Assembly (NCBI GenBank): GCA_964648295.1
Contig: CAZYNH010000001.1
Location: 124,001-188,000, forward strand
Direction of reading: 5' to 3'
DNA from: UBA4055 sp964648295
GTDB lineage: Bacteria > UBA4055
DNA length: 64,000 bases
This document shows, in pieces, positions 1 through 7,610 of this stretch (the first letter of the stretch is position 1; each line of letters begins with the position of its first letter). Below the pieces are notes generated by a model that saw nothing but the letters and a program-made list of their open reading frames with translations, was not told the DNA's origin and did not search any database. A program made the position numbers and the translations under genes.

Positions 1-2401
1 TTTTATCGAACGGTTCTATAGTTGAGAGCAGTCCGAGTACGATCACGTTGGAAGTTCTTCCCTGTTCATCCCCGAAGCTCTTTGCGACCGCTTCGGCATC
101 GATCCTGATAACTTTATAGTCTTCGATGACCGCTTCGATATCATTGTCTTTCGGGTAGTCGTGGATGCTGACTCTTGGCGGAAGTGCTTTATAGCTGTTG
201 AGTATTACGGTACCGCCTTCCTTCAGCAGATCGAGGAACCCTTCGCGCAGGACTTCTGACTTTTCCATCACGACGATCACGTCGGCTGTCTTCGGCATCA
301 GCACCGGTGAATGCACGTTCCCGCATCCGAAAGTCGATATTACCGGGCCTCCGAGCTGGGCCATTCCGTGCGTATCGCCTTTTACGATATGTATGTCCTT
401 ATAGGGTGTATTGAGTGCGACTTCCGCGAGCACTTTACCGAAGAACAGGTTCCCCTGCCCGCCTATTCCTCTTACAGCTACCCTTAGCGCGTCAGGCAGA
501 AGTTTCGGGTCTATTTCAGACTTTTCAGAAGCTTGAACGTCGGGTATTTCGGGCATTATTACCTTTGAATCTTCTTCGATGGGTTCTATCGCCCCGAACG
601 GGCATACCTGCATGCAGACCTGTCCCTGTCCCGCGCAGTTCGTGCAGAGCTGGGTGAAGTGAGGCCGCTTTTCCTCATCGAACTCGATACCCTGGCACAT
701 GTTGCATTTTCCGCATCGTCTGCATTTATCGTAATTGAAATTTACTTTTCTGACCTTATGCTTCGACGGTACCTGATGGATGCACGGGCCTTCGAGAACG
801 AGAGTGGTATATTCGCCCTTCTCGGCATCGGTCAAAGCCTGTTTAAGCACTTTATCGACTTCTTTCAGATCGTACGAATTTGCCGTGACGACCTTTGTCT
901 GCTCAGCCTCAAGAGCTTTGACGAGATTGAACCTGTTCTGCACCCCTGCCAGGTTATATTCCGAGCTCGGCGCAGGCTGGCCGCCCGTCATGGCCGTTAT
1001 ACGGTTGTCTAGCACAACCTTTACGCCGGGCGTGTTGCGGAATACCGCGTTCCTCGTCGAGTCCAGCCCCGAGTGGCATTCGCACGAATCACCGATTATA
1101 CTTATGGACTTGTGCGCGTATTCCGGTCTCGAGAGCACGAATCCCTGTCTTACAGAATCCCCGGCGCCCATGCAGAGTACCGTGTCGAGCGCGTTCATAA
1201 AATACAAAAGCGTCGAACAGCCGATGTCGCCGAAAGAAGCATATATTTTTCCCGTCTTTTTCAGCCCGGCGACCGCCATTCCGAAAGATTTATACGGGCA
1301 GCCCGGACATATTGACGGCGGTCTGCTAAGGGGTTTTACAGGCAGAACTTTTTCTTCATATCCGCAGGTAATTCCGAGCTTTGAGCAGAGATCCTTCATC
1401 AGAAGTTCCGGTGTCCAGTTCGTGATCACCGAATACTTATCTTTTCCGGTCACATCTATTCCGAGCAGCCTTACTTTCTCTTCAAGGAATCTGTCTCCGT
1501 CCTCATATACCAGTATTTTTCCTTTGATCATAGAGCAGAAATCACTGATCCTCTTTTCAGGTACAGGATAAAGACATGATATGCTTAAAACAGACGGATC
1601 CAGATTTAAATATCCCAGTGCTTCCTTAAGTATCATCGCGGTCTCGCCGCTTACGATAATTCCGAACTCATCTTTCCCGGCCTTTTCTGTTACGAGCAGT
1701 GAGTTCTCGTAATATTCGAGCACTGCGGGTATTCTTTTGGTCGTAGCCTCGTTATAGTTCTTTCTGGCTATCCCCGGCATGACCATCCAGTTCTTCATGT
1801 CCGACCCGAGCTCGCGGGGAATTATCTTTCTGGGTTCTTTTGTCGTGATAAGACCTTCCGAGTGCGCCAGAATTCCCGATGCCAGCACGACGACCGGCGT
1901 GTTGAATTTCCTGCTTATATCCGCCGCTTCGAAAGCGATGTCGTACATTTCCTGATGGTCCCTCGGTTCAAGCACGGGTATTCTCGCCGAAGCGAAGAAA
2001 TACTTAAGGTCGATGACGTGCTGCGTGCTCGAAGGAACATAGTCGGTCGCGACATACAGCACGAAAGCCCCCGCTTCTGCTGTATAGAACGCCGATGTCG
2101 TTATCGGGTCTCCGGCCTGAAAAGCTCCTGGCGTTTTCATGGTCACGACTGTGTCATGACCCGCGATCGAGTGGCCGATCCCCACCGCTACCGCTACCGC
2201 CTCGTTCACCGACCAGCCCACATTTATCTTATCCTGAACCTTACTCAGGTATTTGTCGATCACTTCAGTGCTCGGCGTTCCGGGGTAACCATCAGCCGCA
2301 CGATATCCGGCGTGGATTACCCCCAGCGCGAAAGCCTCGTTGCCCTGGGCTACAAGCCTTGTTCCCGCCGGGCTTTTTACGATATCTTTAAAATCTGACA
2401 T
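1..2401 (-). CDS. iorA-iorB: Indolepyruvate:ferredoxin oxidoreductase, fused alpha and beta subunits (partial, 3' end outside window)
   Basis: The protein oxidatively decarboxylates aryl pyruvates (indolepyruvate, phenylpyruvate) to aryl-CoA and reduces ferredoxin, in anaerobic amino-acid fermentation. About 800 residues are readable without a stop, running off the left edge. The ATG at 2401 starts MSDFKDIVKSPAGTRL. Residues 1-350 are the pyruvate oxidoreductase alpha-type region. CPGCPY lies near residue 366 and the ThDP/Mg site GDSCECHSG near 434. Two ferredoxin-like cysteine groups follow: C560, C563, C566, C569 and C586, C589, C596, C600-P. From about 618 the IorB-type domain begins (VRGIGGQGNLFFGKVLAE). 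IorA and IorB are usually separate polypeptides of about 600 and 200 residues, so this is a fusion. The cysteine spacing differs from the usual CxxCxxCxxxCP. It lies 15 nt after the DUF5683-like gene and may share the pil transcript. Confidence 0.9.
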   Translation of the reverse strand, partial: MSDFKDIVKSPAGTRLVAQGNEAFALGVIHAGYRAADGYPGTPSTEVIDKYLSKVQDKINVGWSVNEAVAVAVGIGHSIAGHDTVVTMKTPGAFQAGDPITTSAFYTAEAGAFVLYVATDYVPSSTQHVIDLKYFFASARIPVLEPRDHQEMYDIAFEAADISRKFNTPVVVLASGILAHSEGLITTKEPRKIIPRELGSDMKNWMVMPGIARKNYNEATTKRIPAVLEYYENSLLVTEKAGKDEFGIIVSGETAMILKEALGYLNLDPSVLSISCLYPVPEKRISDFCSMIKGKILVYEDGDRFLEEKVRLLGIDVTGKDKYSVITNWTPELLMKDLCSKLGITCGYEEKVLPVKPLSRPPSICPGCPYKSFGMAVAGLKKTGKIYASFGDIGCSTLLYFMNALDTVLCMGAGDSVRQGFVLSRPEYAHKSISIIGDSCECHSGLDSTRNAVFRNTPGVKVVLDNRITAMTGGQPAPSSEYNLAGVQNRFNLVKALEAEQTKVVTANSYDLKEVDKVLKQALTDAEKGEYTTLVLEGPCIHQVPSKHKVRKVNFNYDKCRRCGKCNMCQGIEFDEEKRPHFTQLCTNCAGQGQVCMQVCPFGAIEPIEEDSKVIMPEIPDVQASEKSEIDPKLLPDALRVAVRGIGGQGNLFFGKVLAEVALNTPYKDIHIVKGDTHGMAQLGGPVISTFGCGNVHSPVLMPKTADVIVVMEKSEVLREGFLDLLKEGGTVILNSYKALPPRVSIHDYPKDNDIEAVIEDYKVIRIDAEAVAKSFGDEQGRTSNVIVLGLLSTIEPFDK

Positions 2402-2416
2402 TTATTCTCCGTTATG

Positions 2417-2890
2417 TTACCACTTATACATAATATTCAGGCCGTTATAAGACGCGCCGACTGAAATTTCGTCACCTGATGAAAAAACATCTCTTTTGAA
2501 CGATTTAAAATGCGAATCAACATACGCGTCGCCCGCGGAAAGCAGTACGGCGGCAATGCTCATCCAGATAAAATTATTCCTTTCATTCGTATATGTATTG
2601 ACATAATACTCGTATTCGTTGATCCTGGTCTGATCGCCGATCTTTCTGTAATAAAAAAGTTCCTCTTTGGCATCTTCCATTCTTTGATTCTGTTTTAAAG
2701 CGCCGTAGATCAACACTCCTTCCAGAGCCGCATAAATTCCTGCCTTTATATATCTGCCGTTATATATCTGACCCCCGCCCGGAAAGATCATTGAAAGAAA
2801 AAGGGGAACTTTGTGGTTCGGTTCCCCGATTTCGGATCTCAAGGACGAGAATAAGATCAGAACTGTAATAAATATTCCCGTTCTCGTCAT
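2417..2890 (-). CDS. DUF5683-like small membrane/secreted protein
   Basis: Function unknown. The reading frame is open from 2959, but the first 23 codons overlap the 3' end of pilC, so the ATG at 2890 (MTRTGIFITVLILFSSLRS) is preferred. It gives a clean signal peptide and a 157-residue protein. The motif PGGGQIYNGRYIKAGIY resembles the DUF5683 signature, in which a glycine-rich loop precedes a membrane helix. A second hydrophobic segment (NFIWMSIAAVLLSAGDAY) follows a charged, tyrosine-rich middle. The gene starts 4 nt after the pilC stop, so it is probably co-transcribed with the pilus ATPase genes. Whether it acts in pilus assembly is not shown. Confidence 0.7.
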   Translation of the reverse strand: MTRTGIFITVLILFSSLRSEIGEPNHKVPLFLSMIFPGGGQIYNGRYIKAGIYAALEGVLIYGALKQNQRMEDAKEELFYYRKIGDQTRINEYEYYVNTYTNERNNFIWMSIAAVLLSAGDAYVDSHFKSFKRDVFSSGDEISVGASYNGLNIMYKW

Positions 2891-2894
2891 ACTA

Positions 2895-4142
2895 TTAATG
2901 TCCGCCGCCGCCCTCGAGTGCGGAACCCATTGTGAATATAGGTAAATATATAGCAACAACTATACTTCCGACCACAACACCCATGAATACGATGAGAAGA
3001 GGTTCCATAAGGGAAGAAAATCCCTTTATCTTCATTGCGACCTCGTCATCATAATATTCCGCGATCTTTTTCATAAGATCATCTATCTTACCTGTCTCCT
3101 CTCCTGTTTCAAGAAGCTGGATAAAGACATCGTCGAACCTGTTTGTTTTCTTGAAAGACACGGAAAGCTCAATACCTGTACTGACATCGATTGCAGTCTT
3201 CTTTAGAGCGGCTTCATAAACGCTGTTGTTAGCTACCTTGCTCGATATCTCAATTGATTCAAGCATTGATGTACCGGATCCCAAAAGCAGAGCAAGAACG
3301 CTTGATACTCTGCCAACGATTATCTGTCTGACCAGCTCTCCAAAAACCGGAGCGTTTATAGTAAATTTATCCCAAACATCTCTCACTGCTTTTAGCCTGA
3401 AAGCATACTTGACTCCGAAAAATATTCCCGCGAAAGATGCGAGGATAATGAAAAAATGGTTCTGGATAAGAGTGGAGCCGTCAATCAGAAGCTGCGTCGG
3501 ACCGGGAAGCTCTCCGCCGAAAGACGAGAACAGACTTTCGAAAACAGGTATGATCTTCCACATTATCACAAAGACAATCACTACAGTGAATATTAACACG
3601 AATTTCGGGTACATCATAGCTGATTTAATAGCCGACTGCATTTGAGCGCTTTTTTCCATATATGCGGCCAGAGATGCAAGCGCTTTATCGAGGTTACCGG
3701 AAGTTTCACCGGCTTTAACAATATTGACATACATCTGGTCGAATATCCTTGGGTGTTTGGCAAGCGCCTGAGAAAAATCCGATCCGGCATTAATGTCGTC
3801 ATATAGCGCATTCAGCGTAGCCTTGACCACGACGTTCTTCTGTGAGTCGGCAATGTTTTTTATACTTTTCGTCAGGGTCACACCCGCATTCAGAAATGTT
3901 ACCATCTGCCTTGTAAAAAACACCTTGTCCGCCAAAGTCACATTCGTCGTAAGCATTGTGATCTTGTCGTTAATTGCCTGGAAACCGCCTCCGCCTTTCT
4001 GCATGCTGATCTCTGTTATACTCATCGGGATCAGGTTCTGCATCTGAAGCTTATTTACAACATCCGCCTGACCGCCGGCCATAATTTCACCTGTGGTCGT
4101 TTTCCCGGACATGTCCTTTGCCACATATCTGAATTTAGGCAT
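2895..4142 (-). CDS. pilC: Type IV pilus inner-membrane platform protein PilC (T2SSF family)
   Basis: Inner-membrane platform of a type IV pilus, on which the PilB and PilT motors act. At 415 residues it has the usual length. The N-terminus (MPKFRYVAKDMSGKTTTGEI) is typical, followed by two T2SSF helical-bundle domains at about 85-208 and 288-410. Hydrophobic segments lie near 180-205 (MMYPKFVLIFTVVIVFVIMW), 230-255 and 385-408. The conserved MVTFLNAGVTLTKSI is present. It follows pilB by 24 nt and precedes the DUF5683-like gene by 4 nt, so the order in transcription is pilT-pilB-pilC. No pilin or secretin gene is in view. Confidence 0.95.
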   Translation of the reverse strand: MPKFRYVAKDMSGKTTTGEIMAGGQADVVNKLQMQNLIPMSITEISMQKGGGGFQAINDKITMLTTNVTLADKVFFTRQMVTFLNAGVTLTKSIKNIADSQKNVVVKATLNALYDDINAGSDFSQALAKHPRIFDQMYVNIVKAGETSGNLDKALASLAAYMEKSAQMQSAIKSAMMYPKFVLIFTVVIVFVIMWKIIPVFESLFSSFGGELPGPTQLLIDGSTLIQNHFFIILASFAGIFFGVKYAFRLKAVRDVWDKFTINAPVFGELVRQIIVGRVSSVLALLLGSGTSMLESIEISSKVANNSVYEAALKKTAIDVSTGIELSVSFKKTNRFDDVFIQLLETGEETGKIDDLMKKIAEYYDDEVAMKIKGFSSLMEPLLIVFMGVVVGSIVVAIYLPIFTMGSALEGGGGH

Positions 4143-4166
4143 AGAAGCCTCCCGTTATTTTAATTT

Positions 4167-6314
4167 TTATAGTGTATAAGTCATCGCTTCTTCAAGATCT
4201 ATCTTGCCGTTCTTAAAATGTCTAACGGCGTCCTCTTTTAATGTCCAATATGTACCTTCGGCTTTTGCGACATCGCCTATTTCCAGCGCCGTCGCGCCCC
4301 TCATCACCGCCGACCTGATCTTTTTGGTCATCTCCATCATCTCGACAACAGCGACTCGGCCTGCCCTTCCGGTATTCTTGCAGTTCGGGCATCCTTCGCC
4401 TTTAAAGAATTTTGCTCCTTCGATCTCCTCCTCTGTAAGCCCGAGCCCGATAAGCTGTTTTTTGTCGTAATCGTGCTCTTTCTTACACATCTTACAGATG
4501 CTCCTTGCAAGCCTCTGGGCAAGAACAAGGTGAACAACCGTTCCTACAAGGTAGTCCTTAATACCCATCTCTATAAAACGGGTTACCGTCGATGGGGCGT
4601 CGTTCGTGTGGAGCGTACTGAAAACAAGGTGACCTGTAAGCGCAGCCTCACAACCAATATGGGCTGTTTCGTAGTCCCTCATCTCTCCGATCAGCACAAC
4701 ATCGGGGTCCTGACGGAGGATCTGCCTTAGAGCTGTCTGGAAAGTAAGCTCCTGCTGAACATTGATCTGCACCTGGTTTATGCCCTCGTTCTGGATCTCG
4801 ACCGGGTCCTCAACCGAGATTATGTTCGTTTTAACGTCCTTTATGTAGTTCAGAGCGGAAGCGAGAGTATTCGTTTTTCCTGATCCGGTAGGCCCGGTCA
4901 CAAGCACCATTCCGTCCTTTCTCTGTATATTTTTTTTAAAGGTCTCGATATATATCTCATTACCGCTGAAGATCCCTTCAATAGGATATAGAGACTCAGT
5001 TTTTAAAAGACGGAGAACTATCTTTTCACCGTGTATAGTAGGCAGTGTACCTACCCTGAAGTCTATCTCCCTTCCTCTTAGTTTCAAACGGATCTTACCG
5101 TCCTGGGGCCTTAACTTTATATCGAGCTTCATAGTTTTTGTAAGAACTTTGATCCTTGCGCTTAGCGATGCCTGCAGTTTCTTTGGAAGCCTTTCGTAGC
5201 CGCTCGGAATATAGAGGTCGCCGTCCTTTCTGAACCTTATCTGAACATACTTTTCCTGAGGTTCAATATGAATATCTGATGTACCGTCGAGGTCCGCTTT
5301 AGCCAGAATACTGTTGACAAGCGCGATTATTGGAGCGGAATCAGGATTGTCCTCATCGGTTATATCCTTTATATTTACTTCCTCGACATTGGCGTCATCT
5401 GCAAATATCTCGCTCAGTGCGGAGCTGGAAGCTGTTGTTGATTCAAGTTTTTTATAAAAGATATCTATCGCTTTGTCTATTTTTTCTTTCGTTGAATAGA
5501 CAGGTACTATTGACACCTGAGCTATCATTTTAAGGTTATCGGTCACGGCAAGGTCGTCAGGATTCACCATTGCCACGGTTAAACCGTTCTCGTCAAGCGA
5601 GATAGGCACAAGCTGATGCTGTTTTGCGAAATCCGCCGGGACCTTCATCAGCGCCGCCTCAGGTATCTGCGACATAGCCTTATCATCGGCGATAGGATAT
5701 CCTTTCTGCTCCGACAGGGCGCTTACAAGCTCGTCTGCCGTAAGAAGTCCCATTTCTACAAGAGTGTCGCCAAGCATAAGGCCTGTTTCCTTCTGCTTCT
5801 GAAGAGCTTCAAGAAGATCCTCTTCGCTTATATAGCCGTTGTCTATGAGAAACTGCCCGAAATAGTTCCTTGAGCTTCCGAATTCTTTCCTGACCATATC
5901 GGACATAATGCTTTCTACGGGCTCGTCTCCGCCTTTAGACAAATGACTTTTGATCTTTTCCAGAAGCTCATCGTTCTCAACGGGCTTTGACAGAAAATCA
6001 TTAATATGGCTTTCGGAAAAAGCTTTGATAGCCACATCCATGTTCCCGAACCCGGTCAGTATCATAGATATAACTTTCGGCTGCAGCTCTTTGATCTTCT
6101 TTATGGTCTCGATGCCATCCATTTCAGGCATATTGAGATCCGATACGATCAGATCGAATTTATGGGTTTTTGCCATTTCCAGCGCTTTAACGCCGCTTTC
6201 AGCCTGATAGGTATTCTTAAAACCTTCAGATATAAGCAGATCGTAATATGTTTCTCTCAGATCGTCATCGTCGTCGATTATTATAACACTTGATTTTAAA
6301 ATGTCTTCAGCCAT
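4167..6314 (-). CDS. pilB: Type IV pilus extension ATPase PilB with N-terminal response-regulator receiver domain
   Basis: A 715-residue hexameric motor ATPase that drives pilin polymerisation, with a two-component receiver fused to its N-terminus. Residues 8-125 form the receiver: acidic pocket D14-D18, phospho-acceptor D59 in VSDLNMPEMDG, T87 and K110. Residues 151-203 hold two MshEN-type motifs (FGQFLIDNGYISEEDLLEAL and MLGDTLVEMGLLTADELVSAL), a fold that binds cyclic-di-GMP in MshE. The GspE core follows, with Walker A GPTGSGKT at 474-481, Walker B LIGEMRD at 541-547 and the HTND box at 569. A zinc tetracysteine is present (C607, C610, C642, C645). The architecture predicts dual control by phosphorylation and c-di-GMP. 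No histidine kinase is in the window. Confidence 0.95.
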   Translation of the reverse strand: MAEDILKSSVIIIDDDDDLRETYYDLLISEGFKNTYQAESGVKALEMAKTHKFDLIVSDLNMPEMDGIETIKKIKELQPKVISMILTGFGNMDVAIKAFSESHINDFLSKPVENDELLEKIKSHLSKGGDEPVESIMSDMVRKEFGSSRNYFGQFLIDNGYISEEDLLEALQKQKETGLMLGDTLVEMGLLTADELVSALSEQKGYPIADDKAMSQIPEAALMKVPADFAKQHQLVPISLDENGLTVAMVNPDDLAVTDNLKMIAQVSIVPVYSTKEKIDKAIDIFYKKLESTTASSSALSEIFADDANVEEVNIKDITDEDNPDSAPIIALVNSILAKADLDGTSDIHIEPQEKYVQIRFRKDGDLYIPSGYERLPKKLQASLSARIKVLTKTMKLDIKLRPQDGKIRLKLRGREIDFRVGTLPTIHGEKIVLRLLKTESLYPIEGIFSGNEIYIETFKKNIQRKDGMVLVTGPTGSGKTNTLASALNYIKDVKTNIISVEDPVEIQNEGINQVQINVQQELTFQTALRQILRQDPDVVLIGEMRDYETAHIGCEAALTGHLVFSTLHTNDAPSTVTRFIEMGIKDYLVGTVVHLVLAQRLARSICKMCKKEHDYDKKQLIGLGLTEEEIEGAKFFKGEGCPNCKNTGRAGRVAVVEMMEMTKKIRSAVMRGATALEIGDVAKAEGTYWTLKEDAVRHFKNGKIDLEEAMTYTL

Positions 6315-6340
6315 TTTTTATCCCGCCGGTTTTATTATTA

Positions 6341-7411
6341 CTATCTTATACCTTCTCTGCTCATGAGATCCATGAGTATGCTGATCTCGGTGTTACATGC
6401 GTGTATAGCCGTCTCTTTTGTGATCAGGCCCTCTTTAACCAGCTGAACAAGATGCTGGTTGAATGTCATCATACCGTATTTCTGGCTGACCTGAATTATA
6501 CTGTCAAGCTGATGAACTTTGTTTTCGCGGATTAGGGAGTTAATAGCAGGTGTTCCCATCATTATCTCGCAGCCCAACACCCTTCCCCCTCCTATCTTTG
6601 GAAGAAGTTTCTGCGTTACAACACCCTGAAGCATCATTCCCAGCTGCGTCCTGACCTGCTCCTGAGCGTTTTCCGGGAAAGAGTCTATTATCCTTCCGAT
6701 GGTCTGAGAACACGAGTTGGTGTGCAGGGTCGTCATAACGAGGTGACCCGTTTCCGCGGCTCTGAGCGCAAGCTCTATAGTTTCCCTGTCCCTCATCTCT
6801 CCGACAAGTATAACATCGGGGTCCTGACGGAGGGCGGCTCTGAGGGCGTCATTGAATGTCCTGAAATCTGTTCCAAGCTCCCTCTGATTTATAATAGCCC
6901 TTTTTGATTTGTGGAGGAACTCGATAGGATCTTCTATGGTGAGTATGTGGACAGGGTACTCGCTGTTGACCTTGTCTATCATTGTTGCAAGCGTAGTTGA
7001 CTTTCCTGATCCTGTAGGTCCGGTCACCAGGATTATACCGTTCGGTTTATCGCACAGCGTGGAGACTATTGAGGGGATGCCCGCCTCATCAAAAGACCGT
7101 ATATCGTTCGGGATCGACCTGAAAGCAATAGACAGTGCCTCCCTCTGACTGTAAACGTTCACCCTGAACCTGCCCAGGTTCCTGATACCGGTCGAAAGGT
7201 CGACCTGAAGCTTTTTCTCGAACTCGTTCTTCTGATATTCATTCAGAACGCTGTAAGCTATTTCTTTTGTTTCTTTCGGCATAAGAACCGGTCTGTTAAG
7301 CCTCACAAGGTCTCCGTCGATCCTTATTACCGGAGGACTTCCCGCACAAATATGAAGGTCCGAGCCGCCTTCCTGAACACAAATTTCAAGCAATTCAACA
7401 ATATCCGCCAT
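6341..7411 (-). CDS. pilT: Type IV pilus retraction ATPase PilT
   Basis: Cytoplasmic hexameric ATPase that depolymerises pili for twitching. The frame is open from 7501, but the ATG at 7411 follows GGAGACTGT closely and gives the usual PilT N-terminus (MADIVELLEICVQEGGSDLHI). The upstream part is 5' leader. The protein has 356 residues, normal for PilT. It contains Walker A GPTGSGKST, Walker B ILVGEMRD, the HTNS box and the C-terminal AINSLIRENK motif needed for retraction. It is the first gene of the pilT-pilB-pilC unit, 26 nt before pilB, with a good promoter and a 5' hairpin upstream. Confidence 0.96.
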   Translation of the reverse strand: MADIVELLEICVQEGGSDLHICAGSPPVIRIDGDLVRLNRPVLMPKETKEIAYSVLNEYQKNEFEKKLQVDLSTGIRNLGRFRVNVYSQREALSIAFRSIPNDIRSFDEAGIPSIVSTLCDKPNGIILVTGPTGSGKSTTLATMIDKVNSEYPVHILTIEDPIEFLHKSKRAIINQRELGTDFRTFNDALRAALRQDPDVILVGEMRDRETIELALRAAETGHLVMTTLHTNSCSQTIGRIIDSFPENAQEQVRTQLGMMLQGVVTQKLLPKIGGGRVLGCEIMMGTPAINSLIRENKVHQLDSIIQVSQKYGMMTFNQHLVQLVKEGLITKETAIHACNTEISILMDLMSREGIR

Positions 7412-7447
7412 ACAGTCTCCGATTTTAAAGTAAAATTTTCCGACATA

Positions 7448-7464
7448 ACCGGGTCTTCCCCGGT
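7448..7464 (-). promoter_or_regulatory. 5'-terminal hairpin in the pilT leader
   Basis: On the minus strand ACCGGG-GAAGA-CCCGGT forms a perfect 6-bp GC-rich stem. It lies 1-2 nt after the start point predicted from the promoter at 7473-7501. A hairpin at the extreme 5' end could protect the pil mRNA from decay. The structure is seen in sequence; the role is inferred. Confidence 0.5.
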
Positions 7465-7472
7465 AGTCTAAA

Positions 7473-7501
7473 AAAATACATTTTATTAAGGTTAAAGTCA
7501 A
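7473..7501 (-). promoter_or_regulatory. Predicted promoter of pilT-pilB-pilC
   Basis: Minus-strand -35 TTGACT, 17-nt spacer, -10 TATTTT. Predicted start near 7466, about 55 nt before the pilT ATG. Confidence 0.6.
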
Positions 7502-7558
7502 GAAAATAAAAAGTCTTAATTAAAGCCTGATTTTATAATTCTCCTGTATGATGAAATG

Positions 7559-7587
7559 AAAAAAGGAGGACTGCGCCTCCTTTTTTT
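7559..7587 (-). terminator. Rho-independent terminator after the cDPG-synthetase-like gene
   Basis: An 11-bp stem AAAAAAGGAGG/CCTCCTTTTTT with loop ACTGCG lies just after the stop at 7611. On the minus strand it ends in a T-run. It separates this gene from the pilT promoter. Confidence 0.85.
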
Positions 7588-7610
7588 ATCCTGTTATTGA
7601 ATAATCTCTC

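Noticed and set aside
780..1571. Plus-strand open frame of 263 codons
   Set aside because: It lies opposite the fused IorA-IorB gene, whose motifs are strong. The frame is serine/proline-rich, as expected of an antisense shadow.
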